The position numbers and the translations under genes were made by a program. From Tillus elongatus (taxonomy: Eukaryota > Arthropoda > Insecta > Coleoptera > Cleridae), in the NCBI GenBank assembly GCA_964006375.1, contig OZ023269.1, positions 5,490,501-5,554,500 of the forward strand: DNA of 64,000 nt. The letters run 5' to 3'. Of this stretch, positions 37,835-49,039 are shown in pieces (position 1 is the stretch's first letter; the number at the start of each line of letters is the position of its first letter). The notes beneath the pieces are model-generated. The model was not told where the DNA came from, searched no databases, and saw only the letters and a program-made list of their open reading frames with translations.

Positions 37835-37845
37835 ATATATATTTA
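37748..37845. repeat. (TA)n on the left flank of the palindrome
   Basis: TA tract with one C interruption (ATCTATA near 37832), ending at the left arm of the large palindrome. Confidence 0.96.
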
Positions 37846-37894
37846 TGAGACATGTTTGGTTCTCGGGTTAAACCGCGTCCAAAATTTATGGAAA

Positions 37895-37935
37895 CTCGAC
37901 GTTTCGGCTCCTGTTTTGGAGCCATTTTCAAGAGG
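37895..37935 (-). ncRNA. Hammerhead-like motif, left end of palindrome
   Basis: On the minus strand: CCTCTTGAAAATGGCTCC, loop AAAACA, then GGAGCCGAAACGTCGAG. Stem II GGCTCC/GGAGCC is perfect, GAAAC follows it and a GTC triplet sits at the expected cleavage point. The CTGATGA core is changed to CTTGAAAA, so catalysis is doubtful. Confidence 0.45.
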
Positions 37936-37943
37936 TAAAGGTG

Positions 37944-38223
37944 AATATGTAAGGACACTCTAAGGCCTCAATCTGCCTACTCCTTAGAGTGATGGACAAA
38001 GGTGGGTAAGGGAAATATGTAAGGACACTCTAAGGCCTCAATCTGCCTACTCCTTAGACTGGTGGACAAACGTGGGTAAAGGAAATATGTAAGGACACTC
38101 TAAGGCCTCAATCTGCCTACTCCTTAGAGTGGTGGACAAAGGTAGGTAAAGGAAATATGTAAGGACACTCTAAGGCCTCAATCTGCCTACTCCTTAGAGC
38201 GGTGGATAAAGGTAGGTTGGGTT
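37944..38223. repeat. 70-bp minisatellite, left arm (four units)
   Basis: Units begin at 37944, 38014, 38084 and 38154, each with AATATGTAAGGACACTCTAA and then CTGCCTACTCC. Units differ by only a few bases. Confidence 0.95.
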
Positions 38224-38439
38224 GTTGTAGCTCGATTACGGGGCCTCAATGTGCCTACTCCCCAAATCTCGCCGGAGATCGTCTGTGAGGTCTCAGTGTG
38301 TTCAACCCTAGGCCTCAGAGAGATCTCACTGAGGCCTAGGGTTGAACACACTAAGACCTCACAGACGATTTCCGGCGAGATTTGGGGAGTAGGCAGATTG
38401 AGGCCCCGTAATCGAGCTACAAAAACCCAACCTACCTTT

Positions 38440-38775
38440 ATCCACCGCTCTAAGGAGTAGGCAGATTGAGGCCTTAGAGTGTCCTTACATATTTCCTTTA
38501 CCCACCTTTGTCCATCACTCGAAGGAGTAGGCAGATTGAGGCCTTAGAGTGTCCTTACATATTTCCTTTACCCACCTTTGTCCATCACTCGAAGGAGTAG
38601 GCAGATTGAGGCCTTAGAGTGTCCTTACATATTTCCTTTACCCACCTTTGTCCATCACTCGAAGGAGTAGGCAGATTGAGGCCTTAGAGTGTCCTTACAT
38701 ATTTCCTTTACCCACCTTTGTCCATCGCTCTACGGAGTAGGCAGATTGAGGCCTTAGAGTGTCCTTACATATTCA
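38440..38775. repeat. 70-bp minisatellite, right arm (five units)
   Basis: Reverse-complement array of the left arm; CCTTAGAGTGTCCTTACATA recurs at 38473, 38543, 38613, 38683 and 38753. One unit more than the left arm. Confidence 0.95.
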
Positions 38776-38781
38776 CCTTTA

Positions 38782-38822
38782 CCTCTTGAAAATGGCTCCA
38801 AAACAGGAGCCGAAACGTCGAG
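38782..38822 (+). ncRNA. Hammerhead-like motif, right end of palindrome
   Basis: Exact reverse-complement counterpart of 37895-37935, so it has the same perfect stem II, GAAAC and GTC, and the same degenerate CTTGAAAA core. Confidence 0.45.
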
Positions 38823-38897
38823 TTTCCATAAATTTTGGACGCGGTTTAACCCGAGAACCAAACATGTCTCACATTAAAGACCGCGGAAATCTTTCTG

Positions 38898-40264
<1,367 letters not shown>

Positions 40265-40410
40265 AAGTCTTGACGTAGCAAGTGTATTATAGCAGCAAAA
40301 ATCTTTTAGCGAATTTTCTTAGAACAAATTCGCTAATGAGATGTGTTCGACTTTGGAACCTGATAAAACGTTTTCCTAATGAGCGCAAACTAGAATCCCT
40401 ATTTGTGAAA
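40265..40410 (+). repeat. Family M terminus joined to block B
   Basis: AAAAAGTCTTGACGTAGCAA (M terminus) is followed by a palindrome TTAGCGAATTT/AAATTCGCTAA and then a decayed block B. No (TA)n. It shows that the M terminus and block B belong to one larger repeat system. Confidence 0.55.
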
Positions 40411-40468
40411 TTAAGTCTATATAAGTACACTTGGAAAGCCCAAATCACCACAACACATTTTAAAAAGA

Positions 40469-40511
40469 CCTGACGATCGTTTCACTAACCAAGTTAGCGT
40501 CATCAGAGGAT
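40469..40511 (-). ncRNA. Hammerhead ribozyme-like motif, left Penelope repeat
   Basis: On the minus strand: CCT CTGATGA, then CGCTAAC, loop TTG, GTTAGT, GAAAC, GATCGTC, AGG. The CTGATGA and GAAA cores are intact, GTC is the expected cleavage triplet, CCT/AGG can form stem I and CGATCG a tiny stem III. One caveat is an extra C between CTGATGA and the best-paired stem II. A TATA box (TATATAAG) lies about 41 bp upstream. Confidence 0.65.
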
Positions 40512-40921
40512 GAAACATTCTAAATACTTAAAAAACTAACATCAACTTATATACCGGATCTCAGGTAAAGAGATCGAACCGAGATGAGACACTAGTCGTA
40601 GGTAAATTCCACAGTGTATTGTATTTTTATCGCCTGACCAGGTCTTTGCGCTATCCTTATTGCTTTATCTAAAAGTGTCCATCTGTAATAGTCTTGAGAA
40701 AGTTCAACGACCGCTAAATTAACAACGGTTCCTTTGGCGGCAATAACTGTATACTTGTTATCGGTAAAAACGTGCCGAAAACGTGGGAATTTTATTTAGC
40801 AAAGTAATCTATCAAGTGACTCGTAATTGGCGCTGGTGCACTGTTCATACATTCTTTGTTGCAACTATATTTCGCAATATATACGCTCTCAAACCCATTC
40901 AGCTGACCTGGTTTTCTAACA

Positions 40922-41290
40922 TTATTTTATTAATTTCAGATTTTCTTTATCAACGTGATGATTACTATCCCAAATATGTCGGGCGACGGCAGACTTATCT
41001 ACAGTACCGTAACGTAATTGGGATATGTGTTCTTTGAATCTGATTCCAATAGATCTTTTTGTTTGTCCGACGTATTTAAGATTACAATCTTTACAACTTA
41101 TTTCATAAATTCCCGACATTTTTTCCGCGCTATCCTTGTCTTTTGGATTACCTAGCAAGTTTTTTAAAGTATTTGTTGTTGAAAATGCTACCTGTAAGTC
41201 GACTTTTTTAAAAATGTTGTCTAGACCCCTCGTAACTCCAGGTTCAAATGGTAAGAAAACAAAGTTTTTTTCCGATTTTTCTCTTCTGAA
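40922..41290 (-). pseudogene. Penelope-type GIY-YIG endonuclease fragment
   Basis: Minus-strand translation from about 41290: FVFLPFEPGVTRGLDNIF, then a linker with STTNTLKNLLGNPKDK, then SGIYEISCKDCNLKYVGQT, the GIY...YVG box with a Cys pair, and IGIRFKEHISQLR (catalytic Arg/His region), ending AVARHIWDSNHHVD before a stop at 40922. This is the C-terminal integrase-like endonuclease of Penelope elements, which nicks target DNA for reverse transcription. The RT upstream is lost. The endonuclease frame itself looks uninterrupted. Confidence 0.85.
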
Positions 41291-41430
41291 CGTCGTTGAT
41301 TCCGTCCGATTTTAGATAAAGCAATAAGGATAGCGCAAATACCTGGTCAGGCGATAAAAATACAATACACTGTGGAATTTGCCTACGACTAGTGTCTCAT
41401 CTCGGTTCGATCTCTTTACCTGAGATCCGG

Positions 41431-41438
41431 TATATAAG
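41431..41438 (+). promoter_or_regulatory. TATA box upstream of hammerhead-like motif
   Basis: TATATAAG, 40 bp before CTGATGA. The mirrored box is at 40547-40554 on the minus strand, and a third Penelope-like copy has TATAAATAG at 49580-49588 at a similar distance. Confidence 0.5.
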
Positions 41439-41472
41439 TTGATGTTAGTTTTTTAAGTATTTAGAATGTTTC

Positions 41473-41517
41473 ATCCTCTGATGACGCTAATTTGGTTAGT
41501 GAAACGATCGTCAGGTC
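41473..41517 (+). ncRNA. Hammerhead ribozyme-like motif, right Penelope repeat
   Basis: CTGATGA at 41478-41484, arms CGCTAA and TTAGT around loop TTTGG, GAAA at 41501-41504, CGATCGTC at 41505-41512, with CCT/AGG on either side. Both invariant cores are intact. It differs from the left copy by one loop base (C to T). Confidence 0.65.
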
Positions 41518-41599
41518 TTTTTAAAATGTGTTGTGGTGATTTGGGCTCTCCAAGTGTACTTATCAGTGCTCATCACAGGTTCCAATCTTCACTTAGTAA

Positions 41600-41603
<4 letters not shown>

Positions 41604-41661
<58 letters not shown>
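41604..41661. repeat. (TA)n microsatellite
   Basis: TA tract between the Penelope-like right repeat and the 3' end of the R4/Dong-type LINE. Confidence 0.95.
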
Positions 41662-41664
<3 letters not shown>

Positions 41665-41665
<1 letters not shown>

Positions 41666-43445
41666 TCCCGCAAAGTGGAACATTTACTCATCCCAGGTAT
41701 CTCAGATACCAAAGAGACTGAGCTCAGTTAGGGCCCTTTCCAAGAATCGGGTCCTGACCGACAACGCGACACATCCTTATTTCTCAGGAATATCCGCACG
41801 GCATGCGCAGCTGCAAGTGTTACTGCCTTGTGCATGACCTTATAAAGATGGTCTCCGAGGCCCAGTATCTTAATGTCCTGTCGAAGATTCTTAGGAACCA
41901 CACCAATTGACGACATGACTATTGGAATCACTCGGACACTATCTGCCCTCCACTGCCTCTTTACTTGTATCTCGATGTCTCTGTACTTAATGTTCATCTT
42001 GTTGTACTTTATATCTACATTAGTAGTATTTAGAATGGCCACATCAATCAACGTCACTTGGTAGCAGGACTTATCCACTATTAGTATATCTGGCATATTC
42101 TGTGCAACTGGTTGATCTGTGAGCACGGTCCGATCCCAGTACAACGTGTATCCAGAGTTCTCTACAAGAGGCTCAGGAGTGTATCTATAGTAGGGTTCCT
42201 TACTAAGGTTTAAAAGTCCCAGTTTTAGAGCCAGTTCTTGGCAACCGCGTCGCGCCTCTCTTTATACTGTCTTGCAGCAAACGCTTGACATCCTCCTGTG
42301 ACGTGCTGGATAGTCTCTGATGACTGACACCCAAATCTACATTTGTCATCTTGGACCAAATTATCTCCAACTATATAGTGCAGGTAGTTTCTTGTTGGGA
42401 TGACCTGATTTTGTATGGCCAGTAAAAACCCCTCTGTCTCTGGAAACATCTGTCCGGACACCAACCAGTAGTTCGACGCCAGTTTGTCGACATGTGTCTG
42501 GGAGGTCTCATTCACATGTCGCCCATGGAAAGGCTTCTGCATCCAAGATTTCAACTTGTCTTGATCAGTCCGATGGTTACTTTGTATTTACTTTCTTTTA
42601 ATTGTAGCGGTGTTTAATCATCAGCCTCGCATATGGCACGGTGTAGTTGCGCTGATGGAAATATGTACGCGGGTACACTATCTGCTGGTCCAACTGTTTA
42701 CCAATATCCAACACTTCCCTTCCATCTTGGTGTCTAGGTAGGGTTACTCGCTAGATAGCACTACGGGATTGATGCTTTTTGGATTTTGTTAAGAGTGTTC
42801 GCACCTTCCATTGTAGATTTTTGATGTCCGTTTCACTCTAGTTCACAATCATAAATGAGGAGCTAAGTGCAGAACATGCATATGTATTAAGAGCTTTAGT
42901 CAGGTTCTTGCTGTTACCATGTGATCGCACCACCTGCTTTACGCGTTTCGTAAACTCATTTGTCAGATCGTTCTTGATTATCAAGTGGTTTATTTTCCTC
43001 GCTTGCTGTATTCCCAGGTGTTTATAACACTCCTCCACATCCATCGAGGCAATGTGCTGGCCGTTCTGCATTTCATATACACCTGGTTGTATTTTCCCTC
43101 TGACTACACATAAGGTGCGACATTTATCAAGCCCAAACTGCATATCAATATATATGGAAAACCCTTCCACGTTTTTAAGGAGTTGTTCCAGGTGGTTCTT
43201 TGTGGAGGCCATCAGCTTAAGATCATCCAATTACAGCAAATGATTTAGCCTCATTTGCTACCTGCCATCGCTTTTTATACTGAAACCATATCTGGTGGAG
43301 TTCAGGCGGTTTGATAGTGGATTCAATGCGAGGCAGAACCACAATGGGCTTAGCGCGTCGCCTTGAAATATGCCTCTTCTGATTGGTATCGTACTTATAA
43401 GACATTCGTGTGGAACTGAATCAAATGCCTTTTTGTAATCCACTT
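41665..43445 (-). mobile_element. R4/Dong-type LINE, 5'-truncated relic
   Basis: The minus strand encodes an RT continuing into a restriction-like endonuclease, in several shifted frames. The 5' break (43445) coincides with a pure (ATT)n array; Dong elements are known to insert in such TAA repeats. The 3' end abuts (TA)n. A further fragment is at 58680-58800. Confidence 0.78.
41728..43443 (-). pseudogene. RT plus restriction-like endonuclease (R4/Dong group)
   Basis: In order on the minus strand: DYKKAFDSVPHECL (RT), IPIRRGIFQGDALSPLWFCL, MDDLKLMAST (YMDD-type box), then thumb and connector (KHLGIQQARKINH, NLTKALNTYACSALS), then CRFGCQSSETIQHVTGGC, a CCHC motif with spacing 3-7-4, and the endonuclease box PDILIVDKSCYQVTLIDVA (PD...D). 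These are diagnostic of R2/R4/Dong-type LINEs with a type IIS-like nuclease instead of the apurinic endonuclease. At least five frame changes and several stops make it inactive. An in-frame deletion removed RT between DSVPHECL and TIPIRR. Confidence 0.82.
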
Positions 43446-43590
<145 letters not shown>

Positions 43591-44911
43591 TTTTCATAAA
43601 AATGTGGAATATTTAAGAAAAAAATGAAGTCCGACAACAGCCCAAATGTTCATAGAACAGAAAACTATCCAAGAGGGCATTCCTAATCGTGAAAATATAT
43701 TTGATATTATTTTTTATATGATAATAGTTATACGAAAATTCGCTAGCATAAATGCAAGCAATATCGTTTATAATTAAGTAGGTCGCATAGAAATTATAAT
43801 TATTGGCCTAGAATTGCTCATGTTACATGTTTAGATAAATAATAAACAAGTTGTAATTGCAGAGTACAGTATAAGGAATGCTGACTAATGAGGTTTGCAA
43901 TTTTTGTGAATTATGTAGAGCAAGCAAGGTTATAAGTAGTGTTGTTGTTATACATTCAGAGACTTTTGACTTTTGCTTTGAAAATGTAAATACTAATATC
44001 AGAAATTTTTGATTAGATTCTTAAAATGTAGAGAGGCGAGACTTTTGATTTTTGCTTTGAAAATGTAGAAACTAATATCTGAGATTTTTGATTCTTAAAA
44101 AAATGTAAACACGCGAGACTTTTAATTTAATTATGTACAGATTTAGTTTTAAATTTTATTTGGTTAGGTTTGTTTGTAAAAGTTGTTAATTATTTTTATT
44201 AATATTAATTACAAATTAAAACTAAACTTAAAAAATATCCTCCACTCCTTGAACACCAAGAGTAAAAATCAAATTTGATATAATTTTAAACCTCACTACA
44301 TAAACACTGACCAAAATCTAATTAACGGACACAGTGTATAATGTTCGAGTACTATAACTATGCTACACCTAAAAATGGAACGACACCTGAAATGTAATCT
44401 TTTGTAATGGTATCTAAAATAGTATTTCAAATACGTCTCAGGTTTATTGGTTACCAGGGTTATAAACCTGTTCAGGATTTCCTCTAACGTATAGAGAAAG
44501 TAAACAAAAGCAAGTAATATAGCTAATCCAAGTAATTTCTCTGATATTTCCCAATGCGTCTCAAGTCACGTTTACCAGATTTTTGTAATACCTTCCCTTA
44601 CAAAAGTTATGTGTATAAAGGAATTCAATTAGCTTTCGAGTATGTTGGTATATTGTTCACATAGCTTCCTCAGTTTTCAGTTTTCATCCATTGCCAATTC
44701 CAACAAACCACTTTATTGACCACTCTGAAAAAGACAGCTGAACTTATATAAGCTCTCCGCTTTATAAGTGACACCCAAAATATATATATGTAAAAATTTC
44801 AAAAGTATAATAAGGGTAACCAGCATATAATATGTATTTTGACGATCTTTTTGTATTCAATATTAACAAACACTAACTAAAAACTAACTAACTAAATAAC
44901 TAAAGAATATT
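43591..44911. other. Spacer with a small tandem repeat
   Basis: Apart from the 78-bp repeat at 43959-44135, no feature can be supported. Confidence 0.45.
43959..44135. repeat. 78-bp tandem repeat, about 2.3 units
   Basis: GAGACTTTTGA starts recur at 43959, 44038 and 44115, each followed by TTTGCTTTGAAAATGTA and an ATTTTTGATT word, with the last unit partial. Confidence 0.7.
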
Positions 44912-45275
44912 AGAGCCTCGGCGGTTCAGGGGTAAGAACGTGTGCTTCTAAACCGAGGAGTAGTGGGTTCGATCCCAGTGTTCTCCTTTCAGTTTTTCAG
45001 TACACACTGTAACATTAACATCAATCGAGGTTCTGGGATTGTATTTGAGCAAGTTGAATGTCTGCACGTTTCGCCATTCGGAGGGGGCATAAAGCCGTCG
45101 GTCCCGTATCCATGCGATGTTTGGCATGTTAAAGATCCCTACCCTCCTTACAGAAAGGCTGGGGTTCGGCAAATTTTCCAGGATAGTGAGGTGAAACTGC
45201 TCCCTGGCGTCGGTGATTGGCCATAGTCGAGGAAATAGGCCGACGTTAAAGAAACAAAATATACACACACACACA
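44912..45275 (+). mobile_element. tRNA-derived SINE, family S1, copy 2
   Basis: Same structure as 8705-9045: A-box GCCTCGGCGGTTCAGGGG, B-box GGGTTCGATCCC, conserved middle GGAGGGGGCATAAAGCCG and GGCATGTTAAAGATCCC, and end GGCCGACGTTAAAGAAACAA with a CA tail. It retains a GGCGTCGGTGATTGGCC segment that is shortened in copy 1. Confidence 0.87.
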
Positions 45276-45515
45276 ACTAAAAAGTAAATTGGCACCGACT
45301 CCGGAACCGTTTTTTTTAATATAGTGAGTGCCTCTTACCAAATGTTCCTCTAAATTTTAGCACACCTCTAAATGCCAAGGGAAATTTTTAAAGATTTACG
45401 GTAATGGAAATAAAATATCAGGTGCTTACCTAATATTCTTAAAAACATGGTAGCGATTTTTCATAGAAAAAATTATCTATACCCTTTACCAAATCTATAT
45501 CTATATAATGATTGG

Positions 45516-45620
<105 letters not shown>

Positions 45621-45775
45621 GGCTGGCCATTTTCTATCTCTTTACAGGGTAACTTTTTTTTTAAAGAGATATAAAAAATTTTTATTGGGCAAGAGTGGGC
45701 AGAATCAGATAATAAACTCATTCCCGCTTTTAGATTTAGATTTGATGTACATTTTTAGTGCCTGAAATATCCTGA

Positions 45776-46188
45776 AAAAAGTTCGTGACGCAGCAAGTGC
45801 GTTATGGTAGTGAATTTTTATTAAATGCTTCAAACTTGGATAACTCAATTTTGGATAAACTTAGAAAGTTTAATTTCAACGTGTAGTAAGGCCTTTCGCA
45901 AAGCAACATCTAAGCCAAATATCAATAAAACAGCCAGTAATTTTCGGAGAAAAATTTTCTATAAACTTAGAAAGTTGAATTTAGGTACATAGTGTAGTGA
46001 CGGCAACGTATCCACCAAATTTCATTACAATAGCTCTGTAATTTTCATAGAAAAAAATTTTTTTCGAAAGAAATCTCAAAATTTTCCCGGAAAAACTTGT
46101 CCGATTTTCCTGGCTAACGAACTCATCCAATCGATTAATAAAAGAAAGGCACTTGCCGAGTTTCATCAAAATCGGTTAATTATTTTTT
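45776..46188 (+). repeat. Family M terminus plus block A of repeat X
   Basis: Begins AAAAAAGTTCGTGACGCAGC (M terminus hairpin) and later contains AAAATTTTCCCGGAAAAAC and CTGGCTAACGAACTCATCC (block A). It ends where a Jockey-like 3' end was inserted at 46189. Confidence 0.6.
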
Positions 46189-46276
46189 GCCTCTTTCCTC
46201 CTTGTCGACACCCACGGTACGATAGTATTTAGGCTGTGAGCCCTCGTGGTGTTGTTGAAATACAAAAAAAAAAAAC
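46189..46276 (+). mobile_element. Very short Jockey-like LINE 3' end
   Basis: 88 bp identical in layout to the 3' end at 21187-21270: CTCCTTGTCGACACCCACGG, AGTATTTAGGCTGTGAG, CGTGGTGTTGTTGAAA and a poly-A run at 46263-46276. A 5'-truncated insertion; no coding. Confidence 0.8.
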
Positions 46277-46329
46277 ATGACGACGCAATAGGTCCGAAAA
46301 CTGAAGACAAGCAAAAACCAGAAAGCAAA

Positions 46330-46810
46330 AACCAGGAATTATATCATTTTATAATAAAACTAAAATTGGCTTTGATTTAGCGGATCAGCTTTGTCAAAAG
46401 TACAACCTGTAGATGGCCAATGGTAGTATTTTACAATTTTATAAATCTTTCTGTAATAAATGCCATATGTGTATACAAAGTAAATCACCCGCTCGAAGAA
46501 AAAGTGAAAAGAAATGATTTTATTGAAGACTTCGCATGGGAGCTAATAAAACCTTAAATTGAGTATCGGTCTACTATTAAGACCCTTCCACGGGAGTTAG
46601 GACGTCGTGAAAAGATCCTTCTCGGCATCTCAGTACTTATTCCTGAAGTTTGCGGTAGATCTGCCAGTACCATTAGATGCTGCTCAATTTGTTCAAGAAG
46701 TGAAAATAAATCTACCAGAAAGATATGCATCAAATGCCCCTGCATGGAACTCTCAAGAAATATTTGCACGGTTTGTCTCGCTGAATAAAAATAGTGTACA
46801 TTTAGTGTTT
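46330..46810 (+). pseudogene. piggyBac transposase C-terminal relic
   Basis: The early frame reads FYNKTKIGFDLADQLCQKYN, matching the third conserved Asp block of piggyBac transposases. Later, in another frame, a Cys-rich stretch (CCSICSR, ICIKCPCM, NICTVC) suggests the terminal zinc-like domain. The frames are broken between. It is an inactive remnant; whether it came from the same family as the N-terminal relic at 12.3 kb cannot be judged. Confidence 0.6.
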
Positions 46811-46881
46811 CTCAACTACTTATAAAACATATTGCTACTTTGTTTTTTCTTTTTACAAAAGCGGTTTTAGAATGTAGTATA

Positions 46882-47059
46882 AGACGCCCTCGTGGCGCAG
46901 GTTGCTAGGTGTCAGCCTGCTAAGCGAGAGGTTCCGGGTTCGATTCCTGGGCGAGCCAAGTTGACTTGCCTGGAAAATTTGTAAAAATATTGAACGATGG
47001 GAAATGAATGTGCTAATGGCCTGAGATGCCGCAGCCAATAATATTAAATTAAAAAAAAA
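46882..47059 (+). mobile_element. tRNA-derived SINE with perfect 13-bp TSD, family S2
   Basis: Head with A-box CGTGGCGCAGGTTGCTAGG and B-box GGTTCGATTCC, a body of about 90 bp and a poly-A end (47051-47060). Flanked by exact duplications AGAATGTAGTATA at 46869-46881 and 47060-47072. The head looks close to a tRNA, but the acceptor arms do not pair properly, so it is a SINE, not a tRNA gene. Confidence 0.88.
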
Positions 47060-47072
47060 AGAATGTAGTATA

Positions 47073-47339
47073 CTAAGATTTTTTTTAAAGATCCCAATTC
47101 AGTTTATTTTTACCATTTTTTTAACAATAAAATGCGCAAATTCTCAACGTTCTCTTATTAACTACTATAAAATAATTCGTAACGATATTTTGTTTTGTTT
47201 TGCTGAACAGAGTTAATAAATGTACCATGAAATATCAATATAAACAACAACTTAAGCGTAAAAGTTATAAATAGCTCTTCCATAAAGAATTAAAAATGGA
47301 TGACAATAGTAATCCACGCGGTCAACCATGTAACTAAAT
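47073..47339. other. Spacer, nothing recognised
   Basis: AT-rich sequence between the SINE and the block B fragment. Confidence 0.4.
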
Positions 47340-47415
47340 GAGGCGCGAGTAGCGAAGGGTTAAAAGTCGCCATCTCGTTATTAGTGATTTTTTCGACGAA
47401 AAATCACTGAAAGTG
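47340..47415 (-). repeat. Block B fragment with hairpin
   Basis: AAAAGTCGCCATCTCG and then AGTGATTTTT, spacer TCGACG, AAAAATCACT: the block B edge followed by its characteristic inverted repeat, here with different arm sequence from the 63.0-kb copy. Confidence 0.55.
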
Positions 47416-48299
47416 TGTGTATTTTAAGCAGCGCCCTCTATCCCCTGAGGTGAATTTTAGAAACTGGCTATTTTTTGGCACTGTAAATATCTTGTCGGTA
47501 CCAGTTTTCAAGACAGTACCTGAGATCTTTTTCTAGATATCCAGCAAAATGTAAATTCATTTCCTCACTCTAACAGCTCAGAGCTCTTTTAATTTTGAAA
47601 TTTAGACCAAGGTAAATTTAGGTATGTCATAATATTCTGATGCGTGAAATCTGTTAATGCTCTGTGTACGGTTACTTTTGGACCACCGGTATTTCAAAAA
47701 CAGTGTTAAAATATTAATTATATTAAGAGCTAACTGAAAATGATTGAGGAGTATATCTGATTATTTGCCGCACATGTTCCGGAATATAATAAAACATAAT
47801 ATAATAAATTAATATCGTCGAAAAGCAAACAGTAGAGAGACCTATCAAATGCACATCAATCATGGTTAATTTTGAATTAGGAATTCATATGATTAACAAA
47901 GAAACTCATTCGGCTGTTCATATTTTGTATAATCAGTGAAACCGAAACGTTCCTTTCAATTACTGCTTATCTTACTGTTTGCATTTGACGAGGTGTGGTT
48001 AATTGCTTGTATCTAGCGAGTACACTGTTTAACTGTTCACAGTTTGCCACAGAATACGAGGGCTGTTTATTCCTTACCGCCGTGAATTTTAAAAAGACAC
48101 AAAATAATACATTAATATGATATTGTGGAGGCCGATACTTGATGTAAATCCATTGTCAACTTAGATAAATAAACAACTTGATTTCTACTATTTTATTTTA
48201 ACGTATAAATTTCGTTCAATATTTTATATCAAGAACACATAGGAACTAATTCAGAGAACTACCAGATAACGCGCGAGATACCAGCATCGGGAACAATAC
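47416..48299. other. Spacer, nothing recognised
   Basis: No supported frame or repeat. Confidence 0.45.
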
Positions 48300-48693
48300 C
48301 CTATTGTTGCGTTTTCTCCGGGTTCTGGATAAGTGAGACTTTAAATTTTAACAAAACAACTTTATTTACTCTCTAAATATGGATAAAATAAAAGTTCTAG
48401 AATCTCTCTCTCACAAAACACTTAGTTTATCTAGCCTTACAATCACTAATCTGCACACAAGTCACTACACTGGAACTACAGTCCCTACTCTCTAATACTT
48501 CACACTGGTTACTGCTTTTTAGAGTTACTTCAACATTATCTAATTGAACTGAACTGCCTGAGCTGGCTTGCTTTCGCCTTTATATGCCCGTCGTACCTTC
48601 CACCTCATTTCGGGAGTGTTCCATTCCAGAATGTTCCAGGACCTTCTTTTGCTAGAAGGTTCTGTGAATACAGATCGGCCCCGTGTGTATACA
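48300..48693 (-). promoter_or_regulatory. LTR-like or heat-shock-promoter-like module
   Basis: On the minus strand: heat-shock-element-like repeats (48624-48662), TATA box CATATAAAGG (48577-48586), an initiator-like TCAGTTC about 30 bp further (48546-48552), and AATAAA near 48361-48366 about 185 bp later. This promoter-then-polyadenylation order is that of a retrotransposon LTR. A TGTATACACACGG start is possible at 48693, but no matching target duplication was found. A host heat-shock gene promoter fragment is the alternative; no coding sequence follows. Confidence 0.45.
48624..48662 (-). promoter_or_regulatory. Heat-shock-element-like repeats
   Basis: TTCCAGAATGTTCC at 48624-48637 is a full inverted TTC-nn-GAA-nn-TTC element, and GAAGGTTC at 48655-48662 is a second GAA-nn-TTC pair. 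They lie about 40-75 bp upstream of the minus-strand TATA box, the usual distance for HSF sites. Confidence 0.5.
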
Positions 48694-49039
48694 GGGGGAT
48701 GTATATACAGGTGATCCAAATGTGGTCATCACTCCTATGTTACACAGAGGTGTTTGTCGTACTATAAGATCTCTCTGCGTATACAGGGTGTAAGAGTTCT
48801 CTGCGTATACAGGGTATTTATACAGGGTTTTCAGAATGCGCAGACCTCAGTTATCCGTTCCGACGGGGTACAAGTTGGTAACTTCGTTATTTTTGGTTCT
48901 TGAGGGTTGAGACTTCGCCTGTGGGGGCTCACCCCAGGCACCCCCAGGGGAGGTGGGGATGCGGTGTTTCCAGATTGTGCAAGAATTCTCAGATGCTGGG
49001 GACGTTTTGGAGATGTGGCAATACCGCACCTATATCTAT

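Larger units (their letters stand above)
37846..38871. repeat. 1.03-kb fold-back palindrome
   Basis: The left arm is 37846-38323 and the right arm 38324-38871; the axis is at GAGATCTC with no spacer. The outer 98 bp of the arms look identical. The central 85 bp differ at about three positions. The arms differ in length by one 70-bp minisatellite unit (four left, five right). Each end carries a hammerhead-like motif pointing outward. (TA)n arrays flank both sides. No protein is encoded. It could be a Foldback-type or Penelope-derived element. Confidence 0.92.
40430..41600 (-). mobile_element. Penelope-like element, 5'-truncated, inverted terminal repeats
   Basis: The left repeat (40430-40680) and right repeat (41320-41600) are near-exact reverse complements over about 240 bp, including TATATAAG, a hammerhead-like core and the flank AAAATGTGTTGTGGTGATTT. 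Between them lies a minus-strand GIY-YIG endonuclease remnant. The reverse transcriptase is absent. Inverted terminal repeats and GIY-YIG are hallmarks of Penelope-like retroelements. Confidence 0.82.

Noticed and set aside
38251..38460. 69-codon frame in the palindrome centre
   Set aside because: It spans the axis of a palindrome and repeats itself in reverse; no domain.
37944..38775. CRISPR-like array (regular 70-bp units)
   Set aside because: Units are contiguous without unique spacers, in a eukaryotic transposon context, and mirrored as a palindrome.
46884..46958. Functional tRNA gene
   Set aside because: A- and B-boxes are good, but the acceptor arms do not pair and the element has a poly-A tail with target duplications, so it is a SINE.
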